Positions 25,721-34,174 of a stretch of DNA of 64,000 nucleotides are shown here, in pieces; within the stretch, counting starts at the first letter, position 1, and each line of letters starts with the position of its first letter. The notes under the pieces were generated by a model. It was given only the letters and a program-made list of their open reading frames with translations. It ran no database searches and had not been told where the DNA came from. Position numbers and translations under genes: made by a program. Origin of the DNA: JAYPWI01 sp964629575. GTDB taxonomy: Bacteria > Actinomycetota > Acidimicrobiia > Acidimicrobiales > Poriferisodalaceae. Where the stretch lies: positions 1 to 64,000 of the forward strand of contig CAZVUM010000008.1 in NCBI GenBank assembly GCA_964629575.1, read 5' to 3'.

Positions 25721-28288
25721 GTGTTCCAGCTCACATTCCGATCCCTTCTCGACCGCAAGATCCGGCTCGCCCTCACGACCTTTGCCGTGGTCCTCGGGGT
25801 CGCGTTCGTGTCTGGTGCGTTCATCCTCGCCGACAGCCTGCGCGCCACGTTCGACGACGTGGCCCGGCAGGTCGCTGGATCGATCAACGTCCAGATCCGC
25901 GGCGAGGAGGCGTTCGAGGGCGACCAGAACAGCCGGCGCCCCGTCCCTGAGTCCCTGCTCGAAGGTGTCCGCGACCTTCCCGGCGTCGCGAGCGCCGAGG
26001 GGCTCATCATCGGGACACCGCAGATCTCGATCGACGATGAGCTCGTGGTGGCGGCAGGGCCGACTCTGGGGTTCAACTACATCGCCGACGACCCCACCTC
26101 GGCGTTCGAGATCATGAGCGGTGGCCCTCCCGGGCCGGGCGAAGTGCTCGTCGACGTCGACTCCGCCGCCGAGTACGAGGTGGAGATCGGCGACACGCTC
26201 AACGTGAGAAGCCTCGCCGAGCGTGTCGACCTGACCGTGTCTGGCACCGTCCGTTTCGGCGAGGACAACGGAGCTGGTGCCGCGTTCTTTCTCTTCGACA
26301 CCGAGACCACCCAGCTGCTCTTCGACTACCCGGACGCGTTCCAGCAGATCAACCTGGCCTCCGATCCCGGGGTGACGGAGGAGGAGCTGGCGGCGGAGGT
26401 CACCAAGTTCCTCGAGAGCGAGGACTGGAAAGACGCGGGCTACGAGGCGGTGACGGGCCAGATCGTGGAGGACGAGTTCAGCGACCAGTTCGACACCATC
26501 ATCAACATCTTCCAGAACGCGTTGCTGGGGTTCGCCGTCGTGGCCCTGGTGGTGAGCGCGTTCATCATCAACAACACGTTCTCGATCGTTCTCGGCCAAC
26601 GCATCAAGGAGCTCGGCCTGCTCCGAACGCTCGGCGCGACCGGCCGCCAGGTGCGGGCTTCGGTCCTCACCGAGGCCGGGCTGATCGGTGTGGTCGCGAG
26701 CATCATCGGCTTGCTCGGAGGCATCGGCGTCGCCTGGCTCATCAACTTCGCGATCGCCCAAGCCGGGGGCGGCGACGGTCTGCCGGAGGGGCCCCTGGTC
26801 CTCGCTCCGCGCACCTGGATAGCGGCCGCTGTGGTGGGTCTCGGGGTGACCCTCTTGGCGGGCTTCTCTCCGGCACGCAAGGCGGCGACCATACCGCCGA
26901 TCGCGGCGCTCCGCGACGACGTCACCCTGTCGTCGGGCGGCCTGCGTAGGCGGACACTCGTCGGCACCGCCTTTGCCGGCGTGGGCGCAGTGCTCGTGGT
27001 GCTCGGGGTGGTGTCGGACGGTGGCGCGATCGCCCAGCTGATTCCGCTCGCAGGTGGCGCGCTGCTGCTGTTCGTGGCTGTGGCGCTCCTCAGCCCGATC
27101 ATCGCTCGCCCCGCCGCGAGGTTGCTCGGCATTCCCGCGGTCCGCTTCGCCGGAACCGAGGGCGTCCTGGCTCGGGAGAATGCGTCACGCAGCCCGCGCC
27201 GAACCTCGGCGACCGCGGCAGCCCTCATGGTCGGGCTCGCGCTCGTCACCACGGTCCTCGTGATCGGTGAGAGCTTCAAGCGAACCTTCGTCTCCGTTCT
27301 CGACGAGAGCCTCCAGGCCGACTACTTCATCGACCTCGAAAACCAGGCCGGCTTCGGCTTCAGCCCCCAGCTGGTCGCCGAGCTCAACGAGCTCGACGAG
27401 GTGGGCGCGGCCGTCGGTTTCCGTGGCGGGCCGCAGGTGGCCCGGATGCGGGTCGAAGGCGAGCTGAAGGACGTCATCGCCAGCCCCGAGCTCGGCCTCG
27501 GCGACTTCGTCGACCTGGACCTGAAGGAGGGGACCTACGCCGGCCTCACCGACGACGGTCTGTTGGTCCACAAGGATCCGGCGAGCGACCTCGACCTCCG
27601 GCCCGGCTCCACCCTGCTCGTGGAGTTCCCGCTGGGCGAACGGGAGCTCACAGTCGTCGGTGTCTATGACGACGCCGCGCTGCTCGGCAACTGGGTGATC
27701 AGCATCGAGCTGTACGAGGAGATGTTCGACTCTGCGGTGCAGTTCGATCTGTTCGCCGCCGCAGTCGTTGCCGACGGGTTGAACGTCGAGGAGGTTCGAC
27801 CGCTCGTGGATGAGGTGGCCGCCGCATATCCCGAGGCACGGCTACAGGACCGCGACGAGTTCCAGGACACCCTCGAAAACCAGATCGATCAGCTGCTGCT
27901 GACGGTCAACCTGCTGCTCGTCTTCGCGGTGATGATCGCCGTGCTCGGGATCATCAACACGCTGATGCTGTCGGTGTTCGAGCGAACCCGGGAGATCGGG
28001 CTGCTACGGGCCGTGGGCATGACCCGCCGCCAGACACGCCGCATGATCCGCTGGGAGGCGATCATTGTGGCGGTGTTCGGCGGGGTCCTCGGTGTGACGT
28101 TGGGTCTGGTGTTCGGCTACATCGCCGCAGCAGCGATGCCCGAGTCGTTCCTCACCGATGTCGGCGTGCCGATCGGCCAGCTGCTGGCGATCCTCGCTCT
28201 GTGCGTCGTGGTGGGGCTGCTCGCTGCGTTCTTCCCGGCCCGCCGCGCGGCCAAACTCAACGTCCTCGACGCCATCGCCCACGGCTAG
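25721..28288 (+). CDS. ABC transporter permease, duplicated FtsX/MacB-type
   Basis: The 855-residue membrane protein has two repeats of the layout helix, outer MacB_PCD domain, three-helix FtsX domain. Helix 1 is at about 16-38. The first outer domain follows to about 260, with FtsX helices at about 270-390, a central helix pair, a second outer domain at about 520-730, and a second FtsX unit at the C-terminus (LRAVGMTRRQTRRMIRWEA is the cytoplasmic coupling segment). This long form often handles lipoproteins or cell-wall substrates in actinobacteria. It starts at GTG one base after the ATPase stop. Confidence 0.9.
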   Translation: MFQLTFRSLLDRKIRLALTTFAVVLGVAFVSGAFILADSLRATFDDVARQVAGSINVQIRGEEAFEGDQNSRRPVPESLLEGVRDLPGVASAEGLIIGTPQISIDDELVVAAGPTLGFNYIADDPTSAFEIMSGGPPGPGEVLVDVDSAAEYEVEIGDTLNVRSLAERVDLTVSGTVRFGEDNGAGAAFFLFDTETTQLLFDYPDAFQQINLASDPGVTEEELAAEVTKFLESEDWKDAGYEAVTGQIVEDEFSDQFDTIINIFQNALLGFAVVALVVSAFIINNTFSIVLGQRIKELGLLRTLGATGRQVRASVLTEAGLIGVVASIIGLLGGIGVAWLINFAIAQAGGGDGLPEGPLVLAPRTWIAAAVVGLGVTLLAGFSPARKAATIPPIAALRDDVTLSSGGLRRRTLVGTAFAGVGAVLVVLGVVSDGGAIAQLIPLAGGALLLFVAVALLSPIIARPAARLLGIPAVRFAGTEGVLARENASRSPRRTSATAAALMVGLALVTTVLVIGESFKRTFVSVLDESLQADYFIDLENQAGFGFSPQLVAELNELDEVGAAVGFRGGPQVARMRVEGELKDVIASPELGLGDFVDLDLKEGTYAGLTDDGLLVHKDPASDLDLRPGSTLLVEFPLGERELTVVGVYDDAALLGNWVISIELYEEMFDSAVQFDLFAAAVVADGLNVEEVRPLVDEVAAAYPEARLQDRDEFQDTLENQIDQLLLTVNLLLVFAVMIAVLGIINTLMLSVFERTREIGLLRAVGMTRRQTRRMIRWEAIIVAVFGGVLGVTLGLVFGYIAAAAMPESFLTDVGVPIGQLLAILALCVVVGLLAAFFPARRAAKLNVLDAIAHG

Positions 28289-28355
28289 CCCGCGCCTTTG
28301 GAGGTCGAGTCATTCCGCCCGGAAAACGGTGCACAACCACTCGGCCGGGCCTCTG

Positions 28356-29129
28356 TCAGGGGCGGGTCTGGCAGGCGGGGCACCAGTAGGTGAGGCGGGC
28401 CAGGTCGCCCTGACGTTCGATGCGGATCGTCTGGTGGCAGCGCGGACAATCGCGGTTGGCGCGTCCGTACACCGCGAGACTGCGCTGAAACGTCTGACGC
28501 TTGGCCCGACCGAGGTTGGCCCGAAGAAGCCGCGATGCGGTGTCGTACAGCTCGATCACCTCGGCGACCCCGAACCGGGTCAGCGGAGCGAAGGGGTCAG
28601 TGCGACATGCCCAGAGCGTTTCGGACTTGTAGACGTTCCCGATGCCGGCGGCGATCCGCTGATCCAACAGCACGTCCGCGATCTCGCGGCGCGAGTCAGA
28701 GGTGGAGGCGCGCCGGATGATGTCGTCATGGTCGACGCCGTCTCGACAGAGATCGGGACCGAGCTGCAGCCAGGGACGCTGTCGTGGATCCTTCGGCGGA
28801 TAGACGTCGGCGGTGGGCGCCCGAAAGCAGATGGCGTCCAGGCCGTTGACCCGCAGGCGCACACGTACCGCCCCCTGTGAATCACGCCAACGCTCGCCCA
28901 CCCGGTAGACGTGCCACTCCCCCGCCATGAGCAGGTGAGTGTGGAGGATCGTCCCGCCGTCGAATGTGACGAGCAGGTGCTTCCCCACCGCGGTGACATC
29001 GTCGATCCGGGTGCCGGGTCGCGGCGCTGGGTATCGGGGCCGATGAACCTCGATCTCGTCAACCCGATGGCCGACGACGAGGGGGCCGAGCCGGTGGGCG
29101 ATGTTCCAGAGAGTGTCGCCCTCTGGCAC
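28356..29129 (-). CDS. Fpg/Nei-family DNA glycosylase (Nei2-like)
   Basis: A 257-residue base-excision-repair glycosylase/AP lyase. Translation from GTG 29129 gives the required N-terminus (M)PEGDTLW, with catalytic P2 and E3. The beta-sandwich Lys lies in GKHLLVTF, the helix-two-turn-helix in IAAGIGNVYKSE, and the zinc finger is CPRCHQ...YWCPACQ at the C-terminus. PEGDTLW is closer to endonuclease VIII (Nei2) than to MutM, so oxidised pyrimidines are the likely targets. The start lies directly after the stop of the nitroreductase gene, so the longer frame is not used. Confidence 0.92.
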   Translation of the reverse strand: MPEGDTLWNIAHRLGPLVVGHRVDEIEVHRPRYPAPRPGTRIDDVTAVGKHLLVTFDGGTILHTHLLMAGEWHVYRVGERWRDSQGAVRVRLRVNGLDAICFRAPTADVYPPKDPRQRPWLQLGPDLCRDGVDHDDIIRRASTSDSRREIADVLLDQRIAAGIGNVYKSETLWACRTDPFAPLTRFGVAEVIELYDTASRLLRANLGRAKRQTFQRSLAVYGRANRDCPRCHQTIRIERQGDLARLTYWCPACQTRP

Positions 29130-29130
29130 G

Positions 29131-29583
29131 TCAGCCGATGGGCTCGAGCGCCACGATGGGAATCTCGCGGTCGGTGACCCTCGCGTACTTCTCGTAGTCG
29201 CTGTAGGCGGCGACCGCTCGGTCCCACAGCTCTGCACGCTCGTCGGACCCTACGGTCCTCGCCTTGACGGCGGTCGTGGTCTTACCGATCGTGATCGACG
29301 CCTCGGGGTTGGCCTGGAGGTTGTGGAACCAGCCGGGATGGACATCGTGGCCACTGAAGCTGGCGATGACCGCCCACCCATCGTTGTGATCGAGCGCGAT
29401 CAGCGGAGAGCTGCGGGTCTTACCGCTCTTGGCCCCCGTCGTGTTGAGGAGCACGATCGCGCCGCCGGACATCTTCGAGCCGATTCGCCCGCCCGACAGC
29501 GCGTACAGCTTGCCGTGCAGCCCGGTGAAGATCTTCGCGATGGGTTTGGGGATCTTGGTGCCGCGTTCTTTGGGTCCCGCCAT
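29131..29583 (-). CDS. F420-dependent nitroreductase-family protein (DDN-like)
   Basis: The 150-residue split-barrel protein fits the deazaflavin-dependent nitroreductase family: the N-terminal amphipathic helix with IFTGLHGKLYALSGG, the core ILL-type strand LNTTGAKSGKTRSSPLI, and HPGWFHNLQANPEASI are family hallmarks. Members bind F420H2 and reduce quinones or nitro compounds at the membrane face, often protecting against oxidative stress. It lies between lhr (9 nt upstream) and nei2 (adjacent), so the three form an operon with a repair/stress flavour. Confidence 0.9.
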   Translation of the reverse strand: MAGPKERGTKIPKPIAKIFTGLHGKLYALSGGRIGSKMSGGAIVLLNTTGAKSGKTRSSPLIALDHNDGWAVIASFSGHDVHPGWFHNLQANPEASITIGKTTTAVKARTVGSDERAELWDRAVAAYSDYEKYARVTDREIPIVALEPIG

Positions 29584-29592
29584 TCCGCGAGC

Positions 29593-32500
29593 CTACGGCC
29601 GGAAGGTGGGGCCCTTGAACCCCGGGCCGAACCCGTTCTCCAACAGCATCTGCGACAGCGGGTGACCGAGCGCCGGCTCGCCGTCGATCTTCTGGATCTC
29701 GATGGAGCGCACTCGTCCGGACCGAGCCAACCCCTGCAATGCGCCGATCCACGCTGGATGACGGTCGGCGCCCTCGAAGGTCGCGATCGACTTCGCGCCG
29801 CGATCGAGGAAGACGAGCGGTACACCGTCACGAAGAACGAGGTGGCCACCGGCGACCCGCGCCGGCCGACCCGCCGACTCCGGCCACGGGAGCGTCGAGC
29901 CGTAGGGCTGGGCGGGGTCCGCCGCGCCGAGCGCGATGACGACCGGCTCGTCGGGCGTCTCACGATGGTCGCGCAGCCGATCGACCGCTCCCGGAGTGGC
30001 GAACTGGGCGCCGCCCAAACCGGCGACGAAGTACCCCCGCCGCACCTGGCCACGCTCTTCGAGTGCGCGCAGGAGCCCATACACCGCAGCGAACCCGCCG
30101 GGGTGCTGCTCGCCCAGCGTTCCTTCTCGGGTCAGAACGCCGTGACGTTCGAGAAGCTGAAGTGCCTGCAAGTGCGACCGCTCCGTATCGGTCGGCCGTG
30201 GCTCGAGCAGAGGTGCCACGAGCGACCATCGCCCGCTCGCCTGCGGTGGCCCCAGCCGGGTGAGTTGGCCGGGGCGCGGACGGCCGCCACGAGACGTGCC
30301 ACGAGCCCGCCGGTTGCGGCCGCCGCCTCCGGCGAGCAGTCCACGAACGGGACCGAATGTGTCGTTGGTGACCTCGCCCGACCACACCAGATCCCACAGC
30401 GCGGTGAGCACGGCTGTCTCGTCGGCAACTTCGCCTGCCGAGAAGATCTCGGGCCAGAAGGAGGCACCGCGCTCGCCGAGGTGCTTCCGGATCGCATCGT
30501 GGACGGCGCCGTCTGGCACCTCCTCTGGCGGAGCCGGGGCGAGAAGCGGCAGCTGCTCTCGCCAATAGAGGCGGATGCGGCCGTCGGTGGCACCGATGGC
30601 GCCCGAGCCGGTCCACACGATCGCGCCGGCTGCCAAGAGCTCATCCAGGTCGGCGCCCCTGTAGTCGCGCACGCGGGCGGGGAGGACGTCGGACTCGAGA
30701 ATCGACGCCGGGATGGCCGCCGACTGCAGCTGGGTGAGCGCCGATTCGAGGGCGTCTGGGCCGCTCCTCGGTCGGTCGAGGCCGTGCCAGGCGGGGAGGA
30801 ACCGGGCAAAGGCGTCCTGCTCGACCGGCTCCACCTCGCGGCGCAGCGCGGCCAGCGAACGCCGCCGGAGCGACCTGAGAACCTCGGTCTCGCACCACTC
30901 GCGCTCGGTTCCGCCCGGTCTGAACTCACCACGCACGATGCGGCCGGCCACCTCGAGGCGCTGAAGGGCGTCCCTGACCCGATCGATCGGCACCGCAAAG
31001 CGCCGAGCGGGCTCAGCTGTGGTGAACGGAGCATGGGTGGCCGCGTATCGCCCCAGTAGCTCCGCGAGCGGGTCGTCGACGGGGTCGGTGAACGCTGCAG
31101 GCAGGCCCACTGGGAGCGCGCAACCGATCGCGTCGCGGTAGCGCGCTGCGTCCTCGGCGGCCGCGTAGCGCACCTCGTCTGCGATGCGTATCTCGATCAC
31201 CCGCCGCTCTTCGACCAACCCCGCGACGAGAGCGGCTGGGTCGACGGTGCAACGGGCGTCGATCTCGGTCATCGACAGGTCGCCGAGGACCCTCAGCAGA
31301 TCGTGGATCTCGTCGGCGTCGCGGGCTCGGCGACGGTCGGTGAGCCGCTGCAGCTCGAGCTCCAGATCGGCGAGGACGTCGGGGTCGAGCAGCTCGCGGA
31401 GCTCCTCGGCACCCAGGAGGTCGCGCAGGAGATCACGGTCGAGGGCCAGGGCTGCGGCTCGCCGCTCGGCGAGCGGTGCGTCGCCCCCGTACATGTACAC
31501 GGCGATCCACCCGAACAGCAGGCTCTGCGCCATCGGCGAGGCGTGATCGGTCTCGACCGAGACCATCCGAACCTTGCGACGTCCGACATCGGTCAAGACC
31601 TCCCGGAGGGCGGGAACGTCGAACACCTCCTGCAGACACTCCCGTGACGTCTCGAGGAGCATCGGGAAGGTGGGGTACTTCGATGCGACCTGCAGCAGGT
31701 TCGCCGAGCGCTGCCGCTGCTGCCAGAGAGGCGTGCGCTCGCCGGGACGACGCCGGGGAAGCAGCAGCGCACGGCCGGCGACCTCGCGGAAACGCGATGC
31801 GAACAATGCGGTGCCCGGGAGAGTCGAAACGATCCGCTCTTCGACCTCGTCGGGGTCGAGGGCGATGTCCTCGAGTGGAAGGCGATCTTCGGACTCGGGG
31901 AGCCGCAGCACGATTCCGTCGTCGCTCCACAGCAACTCGACCGGCATCTCGTGGCGCTCTTCGAGCCGAGCCTGAAGTGCGACTCCCCACGGCGCGTGCA
32001 CCTTGGCCCCGAATGGCGTGAGGATGCAGACCCGCCAGTCGCCGATCTCGTCCCTGAACCGCTCGACCACGATCGTGCGATCGTCGGGGACCACTCCGGT
32101 CGCGACGCGCTGCTCGTCGAGGTATCTCAGGACGTTGACGGCGGCCCGCGCATCGAGCCCGTGGTCGTCCTGCAGTCGCTCGAGGAGGCCGTCGTACTTT
32201 CCTTCGTCGAGCCCGGTCTCGACATCGGCTCCGAGTTCGTCGACGACGTCGCGCACGAACGCACCGATCGCCCGGCCGAGCTCGAGTGGTCGACCCGGAC
32301 GATCACCGTGCCAGAACGGCATCTTGCCCGGCTGTCCAGGGGCAGGGCTCACGACCACGCGGTCGTGGGTGATCTCCTCGATCCGCCAGGTGGACGCCCC
32401 GAGAAGGAACGTTTCACCGGTGCGGGCTTCGTACACCATCTCCTCGTCGAGCTCTCCCACCCGTTTTCCGTCTGGGAGAAAGACCCCGTACAGGCCGCGG

Positions 32501-33864
32501 TCGGGGATGGTCCCCGGGTTGGTGACCGCGAGCCGCCCGGCGCCCTGCCTGGCCCGAACAGCGCCGCTGACGCGGTCCCACACGATCCTGGGTCGGAGCT
32601 CGCTGAACTCGTCGGACGGATAGCGCCCCGAGAGCAGATCGAGCACCGACTCGAACACCTCCTCGGAGAGCTGTTCGTAGGGGGCGGCTCGCCGAACCAC
32701 GTCGAGCACGTCGCCGGCCTGCCAGTCGTCGACCGCAGTCATCGCGACGATCTGCTGAGCGAGAACATCGAGGGCGTTGCGCGGGTAACGGGTCTCCTCG
32801 ATTTGGCCGGTGTGCATCCGCTCGACGACCACGGCCGCCTCGATGAGATCTCCCCGATGCTTGGGGAACACCTTGCCGGTGCTCGGTTGACCCACCTGGT
32901 GCCCTGCCCGGCCGATGCGCTGCAACCCCGACGCAACCGACCCCGGGGACTCCACCTGGATCACGAGATCGACGGCACCCATGTCGATGCCGAGCTCCAG
33001 AGACGAAGTCGCCACCAGTGCGCGCAGCCGGCCCGACTTGAGCTCGTCCTCGATGACCAGCCGCTGCTCGCGACTGAGTGATCCGTGGTGGGCCTTCACC
33101 AGCTCGACACCCACGGGCGCCGAGGTTCCCTGCGCTTCCGCGGACCGATTGACGCCTTCGAGATACAGCTCGTTGAGCCGCGACGCGAGCCGCTCCGCGA
33201 GCCGCCGAGCGTTGACGAAGATCAGCGTCGAGCGGTGCTCGAGGATGAGGTCGAGCAGCCGCGGGTGGATCGACGGCCAGATCGAGGAGTTGGCNNNNNN
33301 NNNNNNNNNNNNNNNNNNNNNNNNNNNNNNNNNNNNNNNNNNNNNNNNNNNNNNNNNNNNNNNNNNNNNNNNNNNNNNNNNNNNNNNNNNNNNNCGCAAC
33401 GTCTCCCTGGCCCGCGACGTGAGCATGAGATAGAGCGACTCGGGCGTCGTGATCAATATGTCGGGGGGCCGGCTGATCAACCGTCGACGCTCGTCCGCGG
33501 GCGTGTCGCCCGACCGAATCCCCACGGTCGGAACGTGAACCTCTTCGCCCGAGCGCTCAGCGGCGAGGCGAACGCCCTGGATCGGTGCGCGCAGGTTCTT
33601 CTCCACATCGACCGCGAGAGCGCGCAACGGCGAGATGTACAGAACACGGGTGCGGTCGAGCTTCTCCGGAACGTCGTCGGACATCACCCTGTCGATGCCC
33701 CACAGGAATGCCGCCAGGGTCTTGCCGCTCCCCGTCGGCGCCAGGATCAGGCTGTGGCGCCCATCGGCGATCGCCGACCACCCCTCGGTCTGGGCCGCAG
33801 TCGGCTCGGCGAACGAGGTCGTGAACCACTCCCGCACGACGGGCGAAAACCTCTCCAACGCCAT
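29593..33864 (-). CDS. lhr: Lhr-like large ATP-dependent helicase, interrupted by an assembly gap
   Basis: The gene encodes an Lhr superfamily-2 DNA repair helicase. The N-terminal core has motif I LAPTGSGKT, Ia YISPLRALAVD and Ib ITTPESLYLML, then a gap. After it come motif IV-VI segments (TLIFVNARRLAERL, ALVATSSLELGIDMGAVDLVIQ, GLQRIGRAGHQ), a winged-helix region and a very long C-terminal domain. Motifs II and III (DEVH and SAT) fall in the 100-N run and cannot be read. In relatives about 100-130 residues separate the flanking segments, more than 100 bases can hold, so the true protein is longer than the 1423 codons counted. Confidence 0.88.
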   Translation of the reverse strand: MALERFSPVVREWFTTSFAEPTAAQTEGWSAIADGRHSLILAPTGSGKTLAAFLWGIDRVMSDDVPEKLDRTRVLYISPLRALAVDVEKNLRAPIQGVRLAAERSGEEVHVPTVGIRSGDTPADERRRLISRPPDILITTPESLYLMLTSRARETLXXXXXXXXXXXXXXXXXXXXXXXXXXXXXXXXXXANSSIWPSIHPRLLDLILEHRSTLIFVNARRLAERLASRLNELYLEGVNRSAEAQGTSAPVGVELVKAHHGSLSREQRLVIEDELKSGRLRALVATSSLELGIDMGAVDLVIQVESPGSVASGLQRIGRAGHQVGQPSTGKVFPKHRGDLIEAAVVVERMHTGQIEETRYPRNALDVLAQQIVAMTAVDDWQAGDVLDVVRRAAPYEQLSEEVFESVLDLLSGRYPSDEFSELRPRIVWDRVSGAVRARQGAGRLAVTNPGTIPDRGLYGVFLPDGKRVGELDEEMVYEARTGETFLLGASTWRIEEITHDRVVVSPAPGQPGKMPFWHGDRPGRPLELGRAIGAFVRDVVDELGADVETGLDEGKYDGLLERLQDDHGLDARAAVNVLRYLDEQRVATGVVPDDRTIVVERFRDEIGDWRVCILTPFGAKVHAPWGVALQARLEERHEMPVELLWSDDGIVLRLPESEDRLPLEDIALDPDEVEERIVSTLPGTALFASRFREVAGRALLLPRRRPGERTPLWQQRQRSANLLQVASKYPTFPMLLETSRECLQEVFDVPALREVLTDVGRRKVRMVSVETDHASPMAQSLLFGWIAVYMYGGDAPLAERRAAALALDRDLLRDLLGAEELRELLDPDVLADLELELQRLTDRRRARDADEIHDLLRVLGDLSMTEIDARCTVDPAALVAGLVEERRVIEIRIADEVRYAAAEDAARYRDAIGCALPVGLPAAFTDPVDDPLAELLGRYAATHAPFTTAEPARRFAVPIDRVRDALQRLEVAGRIVRGEFRPGGTEREWCETEVLRSLRRRSLAALRREVEPVEQDAFARFLPAWHGLDRPRSGPDALESALTQLQSAAIPASILESDVLPARVRDYRGADLDELLAAGAIVWTGSGAIGATDGRIRLYWREQLPLLAPAPPEEVPDGAVHDAIRKHLGERGASFWPEIFSAGEVADETAVLTALWDLVWSGEVTNDTFGPVRGLLAGGGGRNRRARGTSRGGRPRPGQLTRLGPPQASGRWSLVAPLLEPRPTDTERSHLQALQLLERHGVLTREGTLGEQHPGGFAAVYGLLRALEERGQVRRGYFVAGLGGAQFATPGAVDRLRDHRETPDEPVVIALGAADPAQPYGSTLPWPESAGRPARVAGGHLVLRDGVPLVFLDRGAKSIATFEGADRHPAWIGALQGLARSGRVRSIEIQKIDGEPALGHPLSQMLLENGFGPGFKGPTFRP
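33295..33394. other. Assembly gap (100 N)
   Basis: Exactly 100 unknown bases lie inside lhr. The round number and a length that is not a multiple of three suggest a placeholder of unknown size. Confidence 0.97.
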
Positions 33865-33870
33865 CGTGCG

Positions 33871-33876
33871 AGCTTA
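33871..33876 (-). promoter_or_regulatory. Putative leaderless -10 box TAAGCT
   Basis: TAAGCT on the minus strand ends 6 nt before the ATG of lhr. Confidence 0.4.
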
Positions 33877-34143
33877 GGGACGGGATGGGACAGTTTTGTC
33901 GCTGCTGCTCGGGCCGCTCCGCAGCCCTCCCGACGCAGAGACTTCACTGCTGCTTGATTCCCAGACGTTGCGGGCGTGTCTACCCGACCCCCGAATCGGC
34001 CCTCGCTCGGCTCGGTCGCTCCGCTCCCTCCCCTCGGAATGACGCTCGGGTCCGATCCGGGCGCCGTGCCTGGCTGTCGGCCAACGCCACATCACGCCTG
34101 TTCACCCATCAGGTGTTGGGTTTTGGGCGCGTGAGTGCTCGGG

Positions 34144-34167
34144 TTTCGGGCGGTGGTGCTCCCGAAA
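34144..34167 (-). terminator. Hairpin after helD, possible terminator
   Basis: The 7-bp arms TTTCGGG and CCCGAAA flank a 10-nt loop, 8 nt past the helD stop. There is no strong U-run. Confidence 0.35.
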
Positions 34168-34174
34168 GGAAGGG

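Larger units (their letters stand above)
33865..34174. other. Gene-free stretch between lhr and helD
   Basis: No coding frame is convincing. It holds the lhr start region (TAAGCT box at 33871-33876), a GCTCGG/GCTCC-rich stretch near 34010-34035, an imperfect tandem repeat of about 22 bases (34118-34140 and 34141-34161), and a hairpin with arms TTTCGGG/CCCGAAA at 34144-34167, which may end the helD transcript. Confidence 0.6.

Noticed and set aside
29101..31059. 652-codon plus-strand frame
   Set aside because: It is the antisense shadow of nei2, the nitroreductase and lhr, with Arg/Gly/Ala-rich composition typical of GC-rich antisense frames.
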